Origin: Flavobacterium cutihirudinis
GTDB taxonomy: Bacteria > Bacteroidota > Bacteroidia > Flavobacteriales > Flavobacteriaceae
Direction of reading: 5' to 3'
NCBI RefSeq assembly: GCF_003385895.1
Contig: NZ_QRDQ01000007.1
Location: 1,054,001-1,118,000, forward strand
DNA length: 64,000 nucleotides
A program made the translations under genes and the position numbers. Below the pieces are notes generated by a model that was given only the letters and a program-made list of their open reading frames with translations, had not been told where the DNA came from and made no database searches. Position 1 is the first letter of the stretch, and the number at the start of each line of letters is the position of its first letter. Positions 50,041 to 59,904 of the stretch are shown in pieces.

Positions 50041-52383
50041 ATGCAGAAATATATTGACCAGCTCAACGAAGCGCAGAGAGCGCCTGTTTTAAAGAAAGAC
50101 GGGCCAATGATTATTATTGCTGGTGCAGGTTCGGGAAAAACCCGTGTTTTAACAATTAGAATTGCTTATTTGATGGCTCAGGGAATTGATGCCTTCAATA
50201 TTTTGTCGCTGACTTTTACCAACAAAGCAGCGCGTGAAATGAAACACAGGATTTCGGATATTGTGGGAGCATCTGAAGCTAAAAATCTTTGGATGGGAAC
50301 TTTTCACTCGATTTTTGCGCGTATCCTTCGTGCAGAATCAGATCATTTAGGATATCCTTCTAATTTCACTATTTACGATTCTCAAGATTCGGCAAGACTG
50401 ATTTCTTCCATTATTAAAGAAATGCAGTTAGATCGTGATATCTACAAACCAAAACAGATTTTAGGACGTATATCAAGCTATAAGAACAGTTTGATTACGG
50501 TAAAAGCCTATTTCAATAATCCAGAATTGGTTGAAGCCGATGCAATGGCAAAAAGACCGAGGTTAGGAGAAATATATCAGCAATATGTGGAGCGCTGTTT
50601 TAAAGCCGGTGCAATGGATTTTGATGATTTGTTGTTGAAAACCAATGAGTTGTTGACTCGTTTTCCAGAGGTTTTGGCTAAATATCAGGATCGTTTCCGT
50701 TATATTTTGGTTGATGAGTACCAAGATACCAATCACTCTCAGTATTTGATTGTTAGGGCTTTGTCTGATAGATTCCAGAATATTTGTGTGGTTGGTGATG
50801 ATGCGCAGAGTATTTATGCTTTCCGTGGGGCGAACATCAATAATATTTTGAATTTCCAGAAAGATTATGAAGGTGTAGTAATGTTTCGTTTGGAGCAGAA
50901 TTACCGGTCAACACGAAATATTGTTGAAGCGGCAAATACAGTAATGGAACATAACAAAACCAAACTGGATAAAGTAGTTTGGACAGCAAATGATTTTGGA
51001 CCAAAAATTAAAGTCCATCGCAGTTTAACTGATGCTGAAGAAGGGCGTTTTGTTGCAAGTACGATTTTTGAGCAAAAAATGCAGAATCAGCTTCATAACG
51101 GAGCTTTTGCAATTTTGTATCGTACTAATGCACAGTCGCGCGCGATGGAAGATGCATTGAGAAAACGTGATATTCCGTATCGAATTTATGGTGGATTATC
51201 TTTCTATCAGCGTAAAGAGATTAAAGATGTTTTGTGCTATTTACGTTTGGTAATTAACCCAAAGGATGAAGAAGCTTTAATTCGTGTGATTAATTATCCG
51301 GCACGTGGAATTGGAGATACAACTGTTGAAAAGTTGACTATTGCTGCGAATCATTACAAACGTTCGATTTGGGAAGTAATGGTGAATATTGATAAAATTG
51401 ATTTGAAACTGAATACAGGAACAAAGAACAAATTGAAAGATTTTGTTACTATGATTCAGAGTTTTCAGGTAATCGATCAAAATCAGGATGCTTTTTATTT
51501 AACGGATCATGTTGCGAAGAAAACAGGTTTGGTTCAGGAATTGAAAAAAGATGCTACTCCGGAAGGAATGGCTAAAATTCAGAATATCGAAGAGCTTTTA
51601 AATGGTATTAAAGATTTTACTGAAGGCCAAAGAGAGATTGATGGAGCAAGAGGTGCACTTTCTGAATTTATGGAGGATGTGGCTTTGGCAACGGATTTAG
51701 ATAAAGACACCAATGATGAAGACCGAGTAGCTTTGATGACGATTCACTTAGCAAAAGGACTTGAGTTTCCACATGTTTTTGTGGTTGGTATGGAAGAAGA
51801 TTTGTTTCCGAGTGCAATGAGTATGAGCACAAGAAGTGAATTGGAAGAAGAACGTCGATTATTTTACGTAGCTTTAACTCGTGCAGAACATCAGGCGTAT
51901 TTGACCTACGCACAGTCGCGTTACCGTTGGGGAAAATTAACTGACAGCGAGCCCTCGCGTTTTATTGAAGAAATTGATGGTCAGTTTTTAGAATATTTAA
52001 CTCCAGCTGAAACTAATTATCGTTATAAATCACCAATTGATGGCGATATTTTTGGAGATGTAGATAAGTCAAAACTGAGATTAGCAAAACCAGTGGGAGG
52101 AACACCTCCAAAACACATTACAGATAATAATCCGAAACCGGATTTAAATATCAGAAAATTAAAACCAGTTGCAGGTACAAATCCTAATGCAAGTGCAGGA
52201 GCTCCAAATTTATTTGATAGTAAATTAACTGTTGGAAATGTGGTGATGCACGAGCGTTTTGGAAAAGGAGAAGTTATTAATCTAGAAGGCGTTGGTGCTG
52301 ATAAAAAAGCCGAAATCAAATTTGAAGTAGGCGGAATTAAGAAACTTTTGCTAAGATTTGCTAAATTAGATGTAGTAGGATAA
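50041..52383 (+). CDS. pcrA: UvrD/PcrA-type DNA helicase
   Basis: This 780-aa superfamily 1A 3'-5' helicase has the Q-motif LNEAQRAPV, Walker A AGAGSGKTR, motif Ia TFTNKAAREMKHRI and Walker B ILVDEYQDTN. It also carries motif III GDDAQSIYAFRGA, motif IV EQNYRST, motif V TIHLAKGLEFPHVFVVGME and motif VI FYVALTRAEHQAYL. The C-terminal tail from about residue 700 ends in a Tudor-like fold (VMHERFGKGEVINLEGVGA) typical of PcrA. It acts in repair, conflict resolution and plasmid replication. Naming it pcrA rather than uvrD is by length and tail. Confidence 0.9.
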   Translation: MQKYIDQLNEAQRAPVLKKDGPMIIIAGAGSGKTRVLTIRIAYLMAQGIDAFNILSLTFTNKAAREMKHRISDIVGASEAKNLWMGTFHSIFARILRAESDHLGYPSNFTIYDSQDSARLISSIIKEMQLDRDIYKPKQILGRISSYKNSLITVKAYFNNPELVEADAMAKRPRLGEIYQQYVERCFKAGAMDFDDLLLKTNELLTRFPEVLAKYQDRFRYILVDEYQDTNHSQYLIVRALSDRFQNICVVGDDAQSIYAFRGANINNILNFQKDYEGVVMFRLEQNYRSTRNIVEAANTVMEHNKTKLDKVVWTANDFGPKIKVHRSLTDAEEGRFVASTIFEQKMQNQLHNGAFAILYRTNAQSRAMEDALRKRDIPYRIYGGLSFYQRKEIKDVLCYLRLVINPKDEEALIRVINYPARGIGDTTVEKLTIAANHYKRSIWEVMVNIDKIDLKLNTGTKNKLKDFVTMIQSFQVIDQNQDAFYLTDHVAKKTGLVQELKKDATPEGMAKIQNIEELLNGIKDFTEGQREIDGARGALSEFMEDVALATDLDKDTNDEDRVALMTIHLAKGLEFPHVFVVGMEEDLFPSAMSMSTRSELEEERRLFYVALTRAEHQAYLTYAQSRYRWGKLTDSEPSRFIEEIDGQFLEYLTPAETNYRYKSPIDGDIFGDVDKSKLRLAKPVGGTPPKHITDNNPKPDLNIRKLKPVAGTNPNASAGAPNLFDSKLTVGNVVMHERFGKGEVINLEGVGADKKAEIKFEVGGIKKLLLRFAKLDVVG

Positions 52384-52389
52384 ATATAT

Positions 52390-52441
52390 GTTTCAGGTTT
52401 AAAGTTTCAAGTTGTTGAAGCGTAAACTTGAAACCTGAAAC
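52390..52441. repeat. composite inverted repeat between pcrA and tsaC-like genes
   Basis: GTTTCAGGTTT (52390-52400) pairs with AAACCTGAAAC (52431-52441), and an inner TTTCAAGTT pairs with AACTTGAAA. The same words (AACTTGAAAC) recur upstream of holA near 56828-56868. This is one more of the short-word palindromic intergenic elements of this genome. Confidence 0.6.
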
Positions 52442-52467
52442 AATAAAAAACTTGAAACGAAAACACT

Positions 52468-53088
52468 ATGGCTGAATTCATAAAAATATATCCCGATAAA
52501 CCAAGTGAAGCTGCAATTGCAAAAGTTGTAAAGGTGCTTCAAAATGGTGGATTGGTAATTTATCCGACAGATACTGTTTATGGTTTGGGTTGTGATATTA
52601 CCAATTCGAGAGCTTTAGAAAAAATTGCAAAAATTAAAGGAGTTAAGTTAGAGAAAGCAAAATTTTCGTTTATTTGTCATGATTTAAGCAATTTATCTGA
52701 TTATGTGCGACAGATCGATACCTCTACTTTTAAAATTTTAAAGAGAGCTTTGCCTGGTCCATATACGTTCATTTTACCGGGAAATAACAATTTACCAAAA
52801 GAGTTTAAAAAGAAAACGACAGTTGGTATTCGTGTTCCTGATAATAATATTATATTAGAAATTGTTAAACAATTGGGAAATCCAGTTGTTTCAACTTCTA
52901 TTCGTGATGATGATGATGTGATTGAGTATACAACTGATCCTGAATTGATTTTTGAAAAATGGCAGAATCTTGTTGATTTGGTAATCGATGGAGGTTATGG
53001 TGATAATGTTGGTTCGACAATTATCGACTTGTCTGAACATGAACCGGTTATCGTGAGAGAAGGGAAAGGGGATATTGATATTTTGTAA
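52468..53088 (+). CDS. L-threonylcarbamoyladenylate synthase (TsaC/Sua5/YrdC)
   Basis: This 206-aa enzyme makes threonylcarbamoyl-AMP from threonine, bicarbonate and ATP for the t6A modification of tRNA. The YrdC fold features are GGLVIYPTDTVYGLGCDITN near the start, PGPYTFILPG in the middle, and the ending ASTIIDLSE-like TIIDLSEHEPVIVREGKGD. It lacks the extra Sua5 domain, so TsaC-type size fits. It is separated from pcrA by the repeat at 52390. Confidence 0.92.
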   Translation: MAEFIKIYPDKPSEAAIAKVVKVLQNGGLVIYPTDTVYGLGCDITNSRALEKIAKIKGVKLEKAKFSFICHDLSNLSDYVRQIDTSTFKILKRALPGPYTFILPGNNNLPKEFKKKTTVGIRVPDNNIILEIVKQLGNPVVSTSIRDDDDVIEYTTDPELIFEKWQNLVDLVIDGGYGDNVGSTIIDLSEHEPVIVREGKGDIDIL

Positions 53089-53165
53089 CAAAAGAAATGT
53101 ATTTCTAGGATAATACAAAAAGGTTTGGTTAATTAGCTACTGATTAATCAAACTTTTTGAATTTA

Positions 53166-54203
53166 ATGAAAAAACTATTTACTCTTTTATTTTTGTTTTC
53201 TGCGGTCACTATATTTTCTCAACAGAATCTTATAGGCAAAATTACAGGAAAAGGTAATATTCCGTTAGAAGGAGTAAATGTTTACTATGATGGTACGACA
53301 ATTTCAACAGTTTCAGATGCTGATGGACAATTTTCTATCAAGTATGAACCTAATGCGAATAATATTTTAGTGATTAGCATAATGGGATATCAGACCGAGT
53401 ATCTCTCAGGACTAGATGCTTCAAAGCCATTAAATATTGTGATGAAGATTTCTGAAAATGAGCTTAAAGAGGTTGTAGTTAATAATAATAATGAGTTTAC
53501 AAGAGCTCAGAAATTAAAGTTGTTTAGAGATTTTTTTTTAGGAAAAACTAGTAATGCGAAATCAGCGATTATTAAAAATGAAGATGATATTAAATTTAAT
53601 TATGATAAAAAGAATTTGATTTTTACTGCATCTTCAGATAAACCTTTGGTAATTATAAATCCAGCATTAGGATATAAAATTGATTTTGAATTGGTAATTT
53701 TTGAAGTTTCTTTTAATAGATTTAGTATTAATTCAATAGATGCGTTTAAGAATTTTTACGGTGGTGTGAGCCGATTTGAAGAAATTGATAATAGTGCTAA
53801 AGTTTTAAAAAAACGAGAAAAAACATTTAAGGGATCTCAAGTTCAGTTTTTCAGAAATTTGGCAAATACAGATTGGGAAGCGAAGAAGTTTTTATTATTT
53901 AAAGATAAATATACTCAGGACCCAAGTAAATGCTTTACAATAACTAAAGAAGAAGATTTTACAAAAGTAGAAGTAATTCCTCAAGATAAAGCTGAAATCA
54001 AAAGTCTAAACTCAAAAAATATTATCGCAGTTTATAATCTTGTCTTTGATAAAAAAGAAGCATCGAGGATCACTTTTGAAACAAATAGTTTTTATATTTA
54101 TAAGTACGGAAATAATTCTAATATTGAAGACATACTTTTTTCAGGAAAAATTTCGGAAAAAAGAGTTGGAGATATGTTGCCTTTAAATTATGGGATTGAT
54201 TAA
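53166..54203 (+). CDS. secreted CarbopepD_reg-like domain protein
   Basis: ATG 53166 (MKKLFTLLFLFSAVTIFSQQ) is preferred to an upstream TTG, giving 345 aa with a signal peptide. A carboxypeptidase-D regulatory-like beta-sandwich follows (LIGKITGKGNIPLEGVNVYY; FSIKYEPNANNILVISIMGY). The rest is a hydrophilic domain with no motif I recognise. Such proteins are common in the Bacteroidetes envelope, where the domain precedes TonB-dependent receptor barrels; here no barrel follows, so it is a stand-alone secreted protein. Confidence 0.8.
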   Translation: MKKLFTLLFLFSAVTIFSQQNLIGKITGKGNIPLEGVNVYYDGTTISTVSDADGQFSIKYEPNANNILVISIMGYQTEYLSGLDASKPLNIVMKISENELKEVVVNNNNEFTRAQKLKLFRDFFLGKTSNAKSAIIKNEDDIKFNYDKKNLIFTASSDKPLVIINPALGYKIDFELVIFEVSFNRFSINSIDAFKNFYGGVSRFEEIDNSAKVLKKREKTFKGSQVQFFRNLANTDWEAKKFLLFKDKYTQDPSKCFTITKEEDFTKVEVIPQDKAEIKSLNSKNIIAVYNLVFDKKEASRITFETNSFYIYKYGNNSNIEDILFSGKISEKRVGDMLPLNYGID

Positions 54204-54390
54204 TTTCAATTCTAATAATTTCAAATATGCAAAAATGACAACATGGTATATTTGTAAAAAAAAACTGAAATTGTATAAAAGTTTAAAAATTATCGCTAAT
54301 TTTATAATAGTTAAAATTTAGTTAGTTGATTAAAAATAATGCTATTCTTGATTTATATTTAATTGGTTATTAAAAAAATTAAGGATACAT

Positions 54391-54417
54391 AAAAGCAGGT
54401 CGTAAGACCTGCTTTTT
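54391..54417. terminator. bidirectional terminator between convergent genes
   Basis: AAGCAGGTC (54393-54401) pairs with GACCTGCTT (54406-54414) around a 4-nt loop, flanked by A on the left and T on the right. It lies between the CarbopepD_reg gene (ends 54203) and the ompA-like gene (ends 54445). The rest of the 241-bp gap shows nothing definable. Confidence 0.8.
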
Positions 54418-54444
54418 CTGTTTTTATGATATGTAAAACAAGGA

Positions 54445-55278
54445 TTATTTAGCTTGTTTTTTCATTTCTTTTTCAATCATATCGTAGAATTGATCGATTT
54501 TTGGCATAACCACAATACGAGTTCTTCTGTTACGAGCTTTGTTTTCAGCGCTGTCATTAGCAACTAAAGGCACATAAGAGCTTCTTCCAGCTGCAATTAA
54601 TTTTGCTGGGTTCACTCCAAGATCATTTGTTAATACACGAACGATAGAAGTAGAACGTTTAACACTTAAATCCCAGTTGTCTAAGATAATTCCGTTGCTT
54701 TTGTAAGGAACATCATCAGTATGACCTTCAACCATACATTCAAAATCAGGTTTGTCGTTTACAACTTTTGCAACTTTAGCTAACACAGATTTTGCTTTGT
54801 CGCTAACTTCATAACTTCCGCTTTTGAATAACAATTTATCAGCGATAGAAATAAATACAACTCCTTTTTCAACATTGATTTCGATATCTGGATCGTTGAT
54901 TCCAACAGCTCCTTTTAAACTTGTAACTAAAGCTAAAGTTACACTGTCTTTTTTCGTAAGAGCATCTTGAAGTCTTGAGATTTTTAAATCTTTCTCTTTT
55001 AAGCTTTCTAGAGATTTTTCTAGGTTTTCAGCTCCTTTAGTAGTTAAAACCGTTAAATCTTTTGAACTGTTGATCAAGTCTTGATTATGTTGTTTGTAGC
55101 TTTCTGCTGTTGCAGCAAGACCAGCTTTCTCTTCTAAGCAAGAATTCAATTTTACAGTGCAAGAGTTTAATAAATCTTGGGTCTCTTTGTTCTTAGCTTC
55201 AAGTGCTGCATATTGCTTCTTCGATACACACGAAGTTAAGGCCATTAATACTGATAGTGCGATAACTATTTTTCTCAT
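54445..55278 (-). CDS. OmpA-family peptidoglycan-binding lipoprotein
   Basis: This 277-aa protein has a lipobox (SVLMALTSC, Cys17). A coiled-coil stalk follows (LEAKNKETQDLLNSCTVKLN; NLEKSLESLKEKDLKISRLQ). The C-terminal OmpA domain carries EGHTDDVPYKSN, the NWDLSVKRSTSIVRVL helix and the NKARNRRTRIVVMPK signature. It tethers the outer membrane to peptidoglycan. It is downstream of a glycosyltransferase with 34 bp between; a CAAATTTA (minus TAAATTTG) promoter-like -7 element at 55308-55315 overlaps the transferase stop. Confidence 0.92.
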   Translation of the reverse strand: MRKIVIALSVLMALTSCVSKKQYAALEAKNKETQDLLNSCTVKLNSCLEEKAGLAATAESYKQHNQDLINSSKDLTVLTTKGAENLEKSLESLKEKDLKISRLQDALTKKDSVTLALVTSLKGAVGINDPDIEINVEKGVVFISIADKLLFKSGSYEVSDKAKSVLAKVAKVVNDKPDFECMVEGHTDDVPYKSNGIILDNWDLSVKRSTSIVRVLTNDLGVNPAKLIAAGRSSYVPLVANDSAENKARNRRTRIVVMPKIDQFYDMIEKEMKKQAK

Positions 55279-55312
55279 AGGTATTATATTTAATTAAACG
55301 TTGATTACAAAT

Positions 55313-56332
55313 TTAGTTTTTAATATTTTGATTACTGTTAAAGATTTCTTTAAAAACCAGTAATTTCTTTATGTAATACAGATAAACGATACTTTTTACG
55401 GTATAGTATTGCTGTATTTGAAAATCTTTTCGCTTTTTTAGATACTTTAAAGATAGGCAATAAAAAGATAAATGTGCCTTCAATATAGCAAAAGTATGAC
55501 TGAATTTGCCTTGTGTAAGAAAACGGATACCGGCAATCCCATCTAAAACCATTCTGAAAAAAATCACAAAGAATAAACCTTTCGTTGGTAAATTTTTGAC
55601 GAGCATCAGCAATGAGTTTCGGAAATTCAAAAATGTCTTTCTTGGGTTTCCTTGTTGCAAAGTTGCGCCTCCAACATGATAAACAACCGATTTAGAATTA
55701 TACTTTATAATATGGCCTTCATTTGCGGCACGCCAGCATAAATCAATTTCTTCCTGATGAGCAAAGAAACTTTCGTCGAATCCTCCTAATTCATCATAAA
55801 CTTCTTTTCGGATAAAGAAACAAGCTCCGGAAGCCCAGAATAACTCACAATTATCATTGTATTGTCCATTATCTTTTTCAATTGTATCAAAAATGCGTCC
55901 ACGACAAAATGGGAAGCCATATTTATCAATGAAACCACCGGCTCCTCCGGCATATTCGAAATATTCCTTGTTTTTAAAATCAAGAATTTTAGGCTGAATA
56001 ATTGCGGTTTGTTTTTCAGAATCGAAAGTTTCAAGTATTGGTTTTAACCAATTTTCGGTTACTTCAATATCCGAATTTACTAAGGCATAAATTTCTGCAT
56101 CAATATGTTTCAAAGCATCATTATAACCTTTTGCAAAGCCGTAATTGCCAGTATTTTTTACAATCTTAACTGTAGGAAAATTTTGTTGAACAAACTCAAC
56201 CGAATTATCTGTAGAATCATTGTCGGCAACATATATTGTTGCTCCTTCTGAAAACTGAATAACAGATGGTAAAAACTGCTCCAGCAATTTTACTCCGTTC
56301 CAATTTAAAATGACAACTGCTATTTTATCCAA
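55313..56332 (-). CDS. family 2 glycosyltransferase
   Basis: This 339-aa GT-A fold enzyme begins KIAVVILNWNGVKLLEQFLP, with YVADNDSTDNSVEFVQQNFP and the DxD-like region YALVNSDIEVTENWL. The acceptor-side block is ASGACFFIRKEVYDELGGFD, followed by FFAHQEEIDLCWRAANEGHI. A hydrophobic C-terminal region could anchor it to the inner membrane. It resembles rhamnosyl-type transferases; sugar and acceptor cannot be told from sequence. It follows the small HsdR-N-like gene by 21 bp. Confidence 0.92.
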   Translation of the reverse strand: MDKIAVVILNWNGVKLLEQFLPSVIQFSEGATIYVADNDSTDNSVEFVQQNFPTVKIVKNTGNYGFAKGYNDALKHIDAEIYALVNSDIEVTENWLKPILETFDSEKQTAIIQPKILDFKNKEYFEYAGGAGGFIDKYGFPFCRGRIFDTIEKDNGQYNDNCELFWASGACFFIRKEVYDELGGFDESFFAHQEEIDLCWRAANEGHIIKYNSKSVVYHVGGATLQQGNPRKTFLNFRNSLLMLVKNLPTKGLFFVIFFRMVLDGIAGIRFLTQGKFSHTFAILKAHLSFYCLSLKYLKKRKDFQIQQYYTVKSIVYLYYIKKLLVFKEIFNSNQNIKN

Positions 56333-56353
56333 AAGCTCTTAAATTATTTTATT

Positions 56354-56806
56354 TTAATGGTTTTCTTTATAGTCTGGCAGATTTCTCAAAAACTGATATT
56401 TTTCGTTTTCAAAATCCATTTGACAATAAAAATGGTTTAGCCCGTTTGTGACATTCAAAAACCGTGCCTGCATTGTCATATTATAACGTGCAATTTGATC
56501 AAAAGTTGCCTGAGAGATTTTTACCTCAGGAGCTTTGCATTCTACTAATATGTGTATAGAGCCATCAGAATTAAAAACAACAACATCATATCTTTTTCGT
56601 AATCCGTTGACTTTTAAAACTTTCTCAACATTGATTAACGATTTGGGATATTTTTTTTCCTTCAATAAATAATGAACAACATGCTGTCGAACCCATTCTT
56701 CTGGGGTAAGAATGATAAATTTTTTTCTGATTTCATCAAAAATTGACACTTTATTTTCGCTATTTTTGAATCGAAAACTATAGGTTGGAAAATTTAATTG
56801 CTGCAT
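56354..56806 (-). CDS. HsdR_N-like nuclease-fold protein
   Basis: ATG 56806 (MQQLNFPTYSFRFKNSENKV) is preferred over 56839, giving 150 aa. It has the type I restriction enzyme R-subunit N-terminal fold: IFDEIRKKFIILTPEEWVRQ, KRYDVVVFNSDGSIHILVEC and KAPEVKISQATFDQIARYN. The DVV...VECKAP pattern gives the PD-(D/E)XK active-site residues. Stand-alone forms occur widely in Bacteroidetes beside housekeeping genes and are not restriction systems; their role is unknown. It diverges from holA. Confidence 0.85.
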   Translation of the reverse strand: MQQLNFPTYSFRFKNSENKVSIFDEIRKKFIILTPEEWVRQHVVHYLLKEKKYPKSLINVEKVLKVNGLRKRYDVVVFNSDGSIHILVECKAPEVKISQATFDQIARYNMTMQARFLNVTNGLNHFYCQMDFENEKYQFLRNLPDYKENH

Positions 56807-56875
56807 AAAGCAAAAATATAAAATAGTTTTAGGTTTCAAACCAACTTGAAACTTTAAACTTGAAACAAATTTTAA

Positions 56876-57880
56876 ATGGACGAAGTTGTAAAGATTGTTA
56901 ATGATATCAAGGCGGGAAATATAAGGCCAATTTATTTTTTGATGGGAGAAGAACCTTATTATATAGATAAATTATCGGAGTATATTGAGCAAAATGTTCT
57001 TGCGGAAGAAGAGAAAGGTTTCAATCAAACGGTTTTGTATGGAAGAGACGTTTCTGTAGAAGATATTGTGTCAACGGCCAAGCGCTATCCTATGATGGCT
57101 GAACGTCAGGTTGTTATTGTAAAAGAAGCTCAGGATTTGTCCAGAAACATTGATAAATTAGAAGCGTATGCCAATAATCCAATGGAAACTACGGTGCTGG
57201 TTTTTTGTTATAAATACAAAACACTTGACAAACGTAAGAAAGTAACTAAAGTATTGGCTCAAAACGGTTTGGTTTACGAAAGTAAAAAACTTTATGAAAA
57301 TCAAGTTGGCGATTGGATAAAACGTGTTTTAGCCGGAAAAAAATATACAATTGACCCAAAGGCAAATGCTATGCTTGTCGAGTTCCTTGGAACTGATTTA
57401 AGCAAAATCAATAATGAGCTTGAAAAACTGCAGATTATTTTGCCACAAGGCACGATGATTACGGCGGAACATATCGAAGAAAATATTGGTTTCAGTAAAG
57501 ATTATAATGTTTTCGAATTACGAAAAGCAATTGGTGAACGCAATCAATTAAAAGCGTATAAAATTGCAGAAAACTTTGCACATAATCCTAAAGAATATCC
57601 ATTGGTAATGACTACCGGATTAGTATTTGGATTCTTTGTTCAGCTTTTAAAATATCACGGATTAAAAGATAAAAATCCAAAGAATGTTGCTTCTGCTATT
57701 GGTGTAAATCCTTATTTTTTAAAGGAATATGATTTGGCTGTAAAGAATTACCCAATGCGAAAAGTGAGTCAGATTGTTGGTGCTTTAAGGGATATTGATG
57801 TTAAAAGTAAAGGAGTTGGAGCAAATGCACTACCGCAATCCGATTTGCTAAAAGAAATGCTTTATAAAATATTTAATTAA
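56876..57880 (+). CDS. holA: DNA polymerase III delta subunit
   Basis: This 334-aa clamp-loader subunit starts EVVKIVNDIKAGNIRPIYFL, then MGEEPYYIDKLSEYIEQNVL. It continues YPMMAERQVVIVKEAQDL, a helical middle domain (FELRKAIGERNQLKAYKIAE) and a C-terminal collar domain (NALPQSDLLKEMLYKIFN). It opens the sliding clamp with the other loader subunits. The gene is followed by a small membrane protein 65 bp downstream. Confidence 0.93.
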   Translation: MDEVVKIVNDIKAGNIRPIYFLMGEEPYYIDKLSEYIEQNVLAEEEKGFNQTVLYGRDVSVEDIVSTAKRYPMMAERQVVIVKEAQDLSRNIDKLEAYANNPMETTVLVFCYKYKTLDKRKKVTKVLAQNGLVYESKKLYENQVGDWIKRVLAGKKYTIDPKANAMLVEFLGTDLSKINNELEKLQIILPQGTMITAEHIEENIGFSKDYNVFELRKAIGERNQLKAYKIAENFAHNPKEYPLVMTTGLVFGFFVQLLKYHGLKDKNPKNVASAIGVNPYFLKEYDLAVKNYPMRKVSQIVGALRDIDVKSKGVGANALPQSDLLKEMLYKIFN

Positions 57881-57945
57881 GCCGTAATAATTCACGATAT
57901 TTGCCTTTCTAAAAATTAATCAGATTAAAAAATAATTACACAATT

Positions 57946-58128
57946 ATGGGAATGAATAAAAATACCGTTTTAGGATGGGCTACTTTTATAATGATACTTA
58001 TGGGATTGTTGCTTATAGGTCTTGGAATCTTTAGATACAGTGATGTTTCGGGCTGGGGATTTGCTGCTGTTGGAGTTGGTTTTTTTGCTAATGCCTGGGT
58101 TTTCAATGCGCTGAAAGGAAGGGTTTAA
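57946..58128 (+). CDS. CAL67264-like small membrane protein
   Basis: This 60-aa protein has two spans, TVLGWATFIMILMGLLLIGL and GWGFAAVGVGFFANAWVFNA, joined by GIFRYSDVSG. I recognise it as a flavobacterial small membrane protein family often called CAL67264. The function is unknown. It lies between holA and ettA, on the same strand. Confidence 0.75.
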   Translation: MGMNKNTVLGWATFIMILMGLLLIGLGIFRYSDVSGWGFAAVGVGFFANAWVFNALKGRV

Positions 58129-58180
58129 TCTGTTTTATAAGAAAAATTAAAAACAATAATAAAAATAAATAATAAAGAAA

Positions 58181-59872
58181 ATGTCAGACGATAAGAAAGT
58201 AATTTTCTCAATGCAAAAATTGAGTAAAACCTATCAGGGAGCAGACAAACCGGTACTTAAGAATATTTATTTGAGTTTCTTTTACGGAGCTAAAATTGGT
58301 ATTTTGGGACTTAACGGTTCGGGAAAATCTTCTCTTTTAAAAATTATTGCCGGAGTAGATAAAAACTACCAAGGTGATGTTGTTTTTCAGCCAGGTTATA
58401 CTGTAGGTTATTTAGAGCAAGAACCAATTCTTGATGATTCTAAAACAGTTATCGAAATTGTTCGCGAAGGCGCTGCAGAAACTATGGCAGTTTTAGAAGA
58501 ATACAATCAAATTAATGATTTATTTGGTCTTGAAGAAAATTATTCAGATCCAGATAAAATGGATAAATTGATGGACCGTCAGGCAGCATTGCAAGATAAA
58601 ATTGATGCGCTTGGTGCTTGGGAAATCGATACTAAGTTAGAAATCGCAATGGATGCATTGCGTACACCGGAAGGTGATACACCAATTAAAAACCTTTCTG
58701 GAGGTGAGCGTCGTCGTGTAGCTTTATGTCGTTTATTATTGCAACAGCCTGATGTATTGCTTCTGGATGAGCCAACCAACCACCTTGATGCTGAGTCAGT
58801 TCTTTGGTTAGAGCAGCATTTAGCGCAATATTCAGGAACTGTAATTGCGGTAACACACGACCGTTATTTCTTGGATAACGTTGCAGGATGGATTCTTGAA
58901 TTAGATAGAGGAGAAGGTATTCCATGGAAAGGGAATTATTCTTCTTGGTTAGATCAAAAATCAAACCGTATGGCTCAAGAAGAAAAAGTAGCTTCTAAAC
59001 GTAGAAAAACGTTAGAGCGTGAGTTGGAGTGGGTTCGCCAAGGTGCTAAAGGTCGTCAGACAAAACAAAAAGCACGTTTACAGAACTACGACAAATTATT
59101 AAATGAAGATCAGAAACAACTAGATGAAAATCTGGAAATCTATATTCCGAACGGTCCACGTTTAGGAACAAATGTAATTGAGGCTAAAAACGTTGCAAAA
59201 GCGTTTGGTGAAAAATTATTGTATGATAATTTGAACTTTACGTTGCCACAAGCCGGAATTGTTGGAATTATCGGACCAAACGGTGCTGGTAAATCGACCA
59301 TTTTCAAAATGATTATGGGAGAGCAAGCAACGGACAGCGGAGAATTCTCAGTTGGAGAAACGGTAAAAATCGCTTACGTAGATCAGTCGCACTCTAATAT
59401 TGATCCGAATAAATCGATTTGGGAAAATTTTGCAGACGGTCAGGAATTAATTATGATGGGCGGAAAGCAAGTAAACTCAAGAGCTTATTTATCTCGTTTC
59501 AATTTTGGTGGTGGAGAGCAGAATAAAAAAGTATCAATGTTGTCTGGTGGTGAGCGTAACCGTTTACACTTAGCAATGACTTTGAAAGAAGAAGGAAACG
59601 TGCTTTTACTGGATGAGCCTACGAATGACCTTGACGTAAATACACTTCGTGCACTTGAAGAAGGTTTGGAGAATTTTGCTGGTTGTGCAGTTATTATTTC
59701 GCACGACAGATGGTTCTTAGATAGAATTTGCACGCACATTCTAGCTTTTGAAGGAGATTCTGAAGTTTATTTCTTCGAAGGAAGTTTCTCTGATTATGAA
59801 GAAAATAAAAAGAAACGTCTTGGCGGTGATTTAACTCCAAAACGTTTGAAATACAGAAAATTGATTAGATAA
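58181..59872 (+). CDS. ettA: energy-dependent translational throttle protein EttA (ABC-F)
   Basis: This 563-aa ABC-F protein has two ATPase domains. The first has Walker A GLNGSGKSS, signature LSGGERRRVALCRLL and Walker B LLLDEPTNHLDAESVLWLEQ; the second has Walker A GPNGAGKST, signature LSGGERNRLHLAM and LLLDEPTNDLDVNTLRALEE. The arm and linker (KRRKTLERELEWVRQGAKGR) sit between them. EttA binds the ribosomal E site and gates elongation by ADP/ATP ratio. Length is normal, and it has its own terminator. Confidence 0.94.
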   Translation: MSDDKKVIFSMQKLSKTYQGADKPVLKNIYLSFFYGAKIGILGLNGSGKSSLLKIIAGVDKNYQGDVVFQPGYTVGYLEQEPILDDSKTVIEIVREGAAETMAVLEEYNQINDLFGLEENYSDPDKMDKLMDRQAALQDKIDALGAWEIDTKLEIAMDALRTPEGDTPIKNLSGGERRRVALCRLLLQQPDVLLLDEPTNHLDAESVLWLEQHLAQYSGTVIAVTHDRYFLDNVAGWILELDRGEGIPWKGNYSSWLDQKSNRMAQEEKVASKRRKTLERELEWVRQGAKGRQTKQKARLQNYDKLLNEDQKQLDENLEIYIPNGPRLGTNVIEAKNVAKAFGEKLLYDNLNFTLPQAGIVGIIGPNGAGKSTIFKMIMGEQATDSGEFSVGETVKIAYVDQSHSNIDPNKSIWENFADGQELIMMGGKQVNSRAYLSRFNFGGGEQNKKVSMLSGGERNRLHLAMTLKEEGNVLLLDEPTNDLDVNTLRALEEGLENFAGCAVIISHDRWFLDRICTHILAFEGDSEVYFFEGSFSDYEENKKKRLGGDLTPKRLKYRKLIR

Positions 59873-59904
59873 ATCTAATTAATTTCCTCCCGAAATTTCG
59901 AGAT

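Noticed and set aside
56354-56806. Remnant of a type I restriction system
   Set aside because: Only the HsdR_N fold is present, with no motor domain, HsdM or HsdS nearby; stand-alone forms are ordinary core genes in Bacteroidetes.
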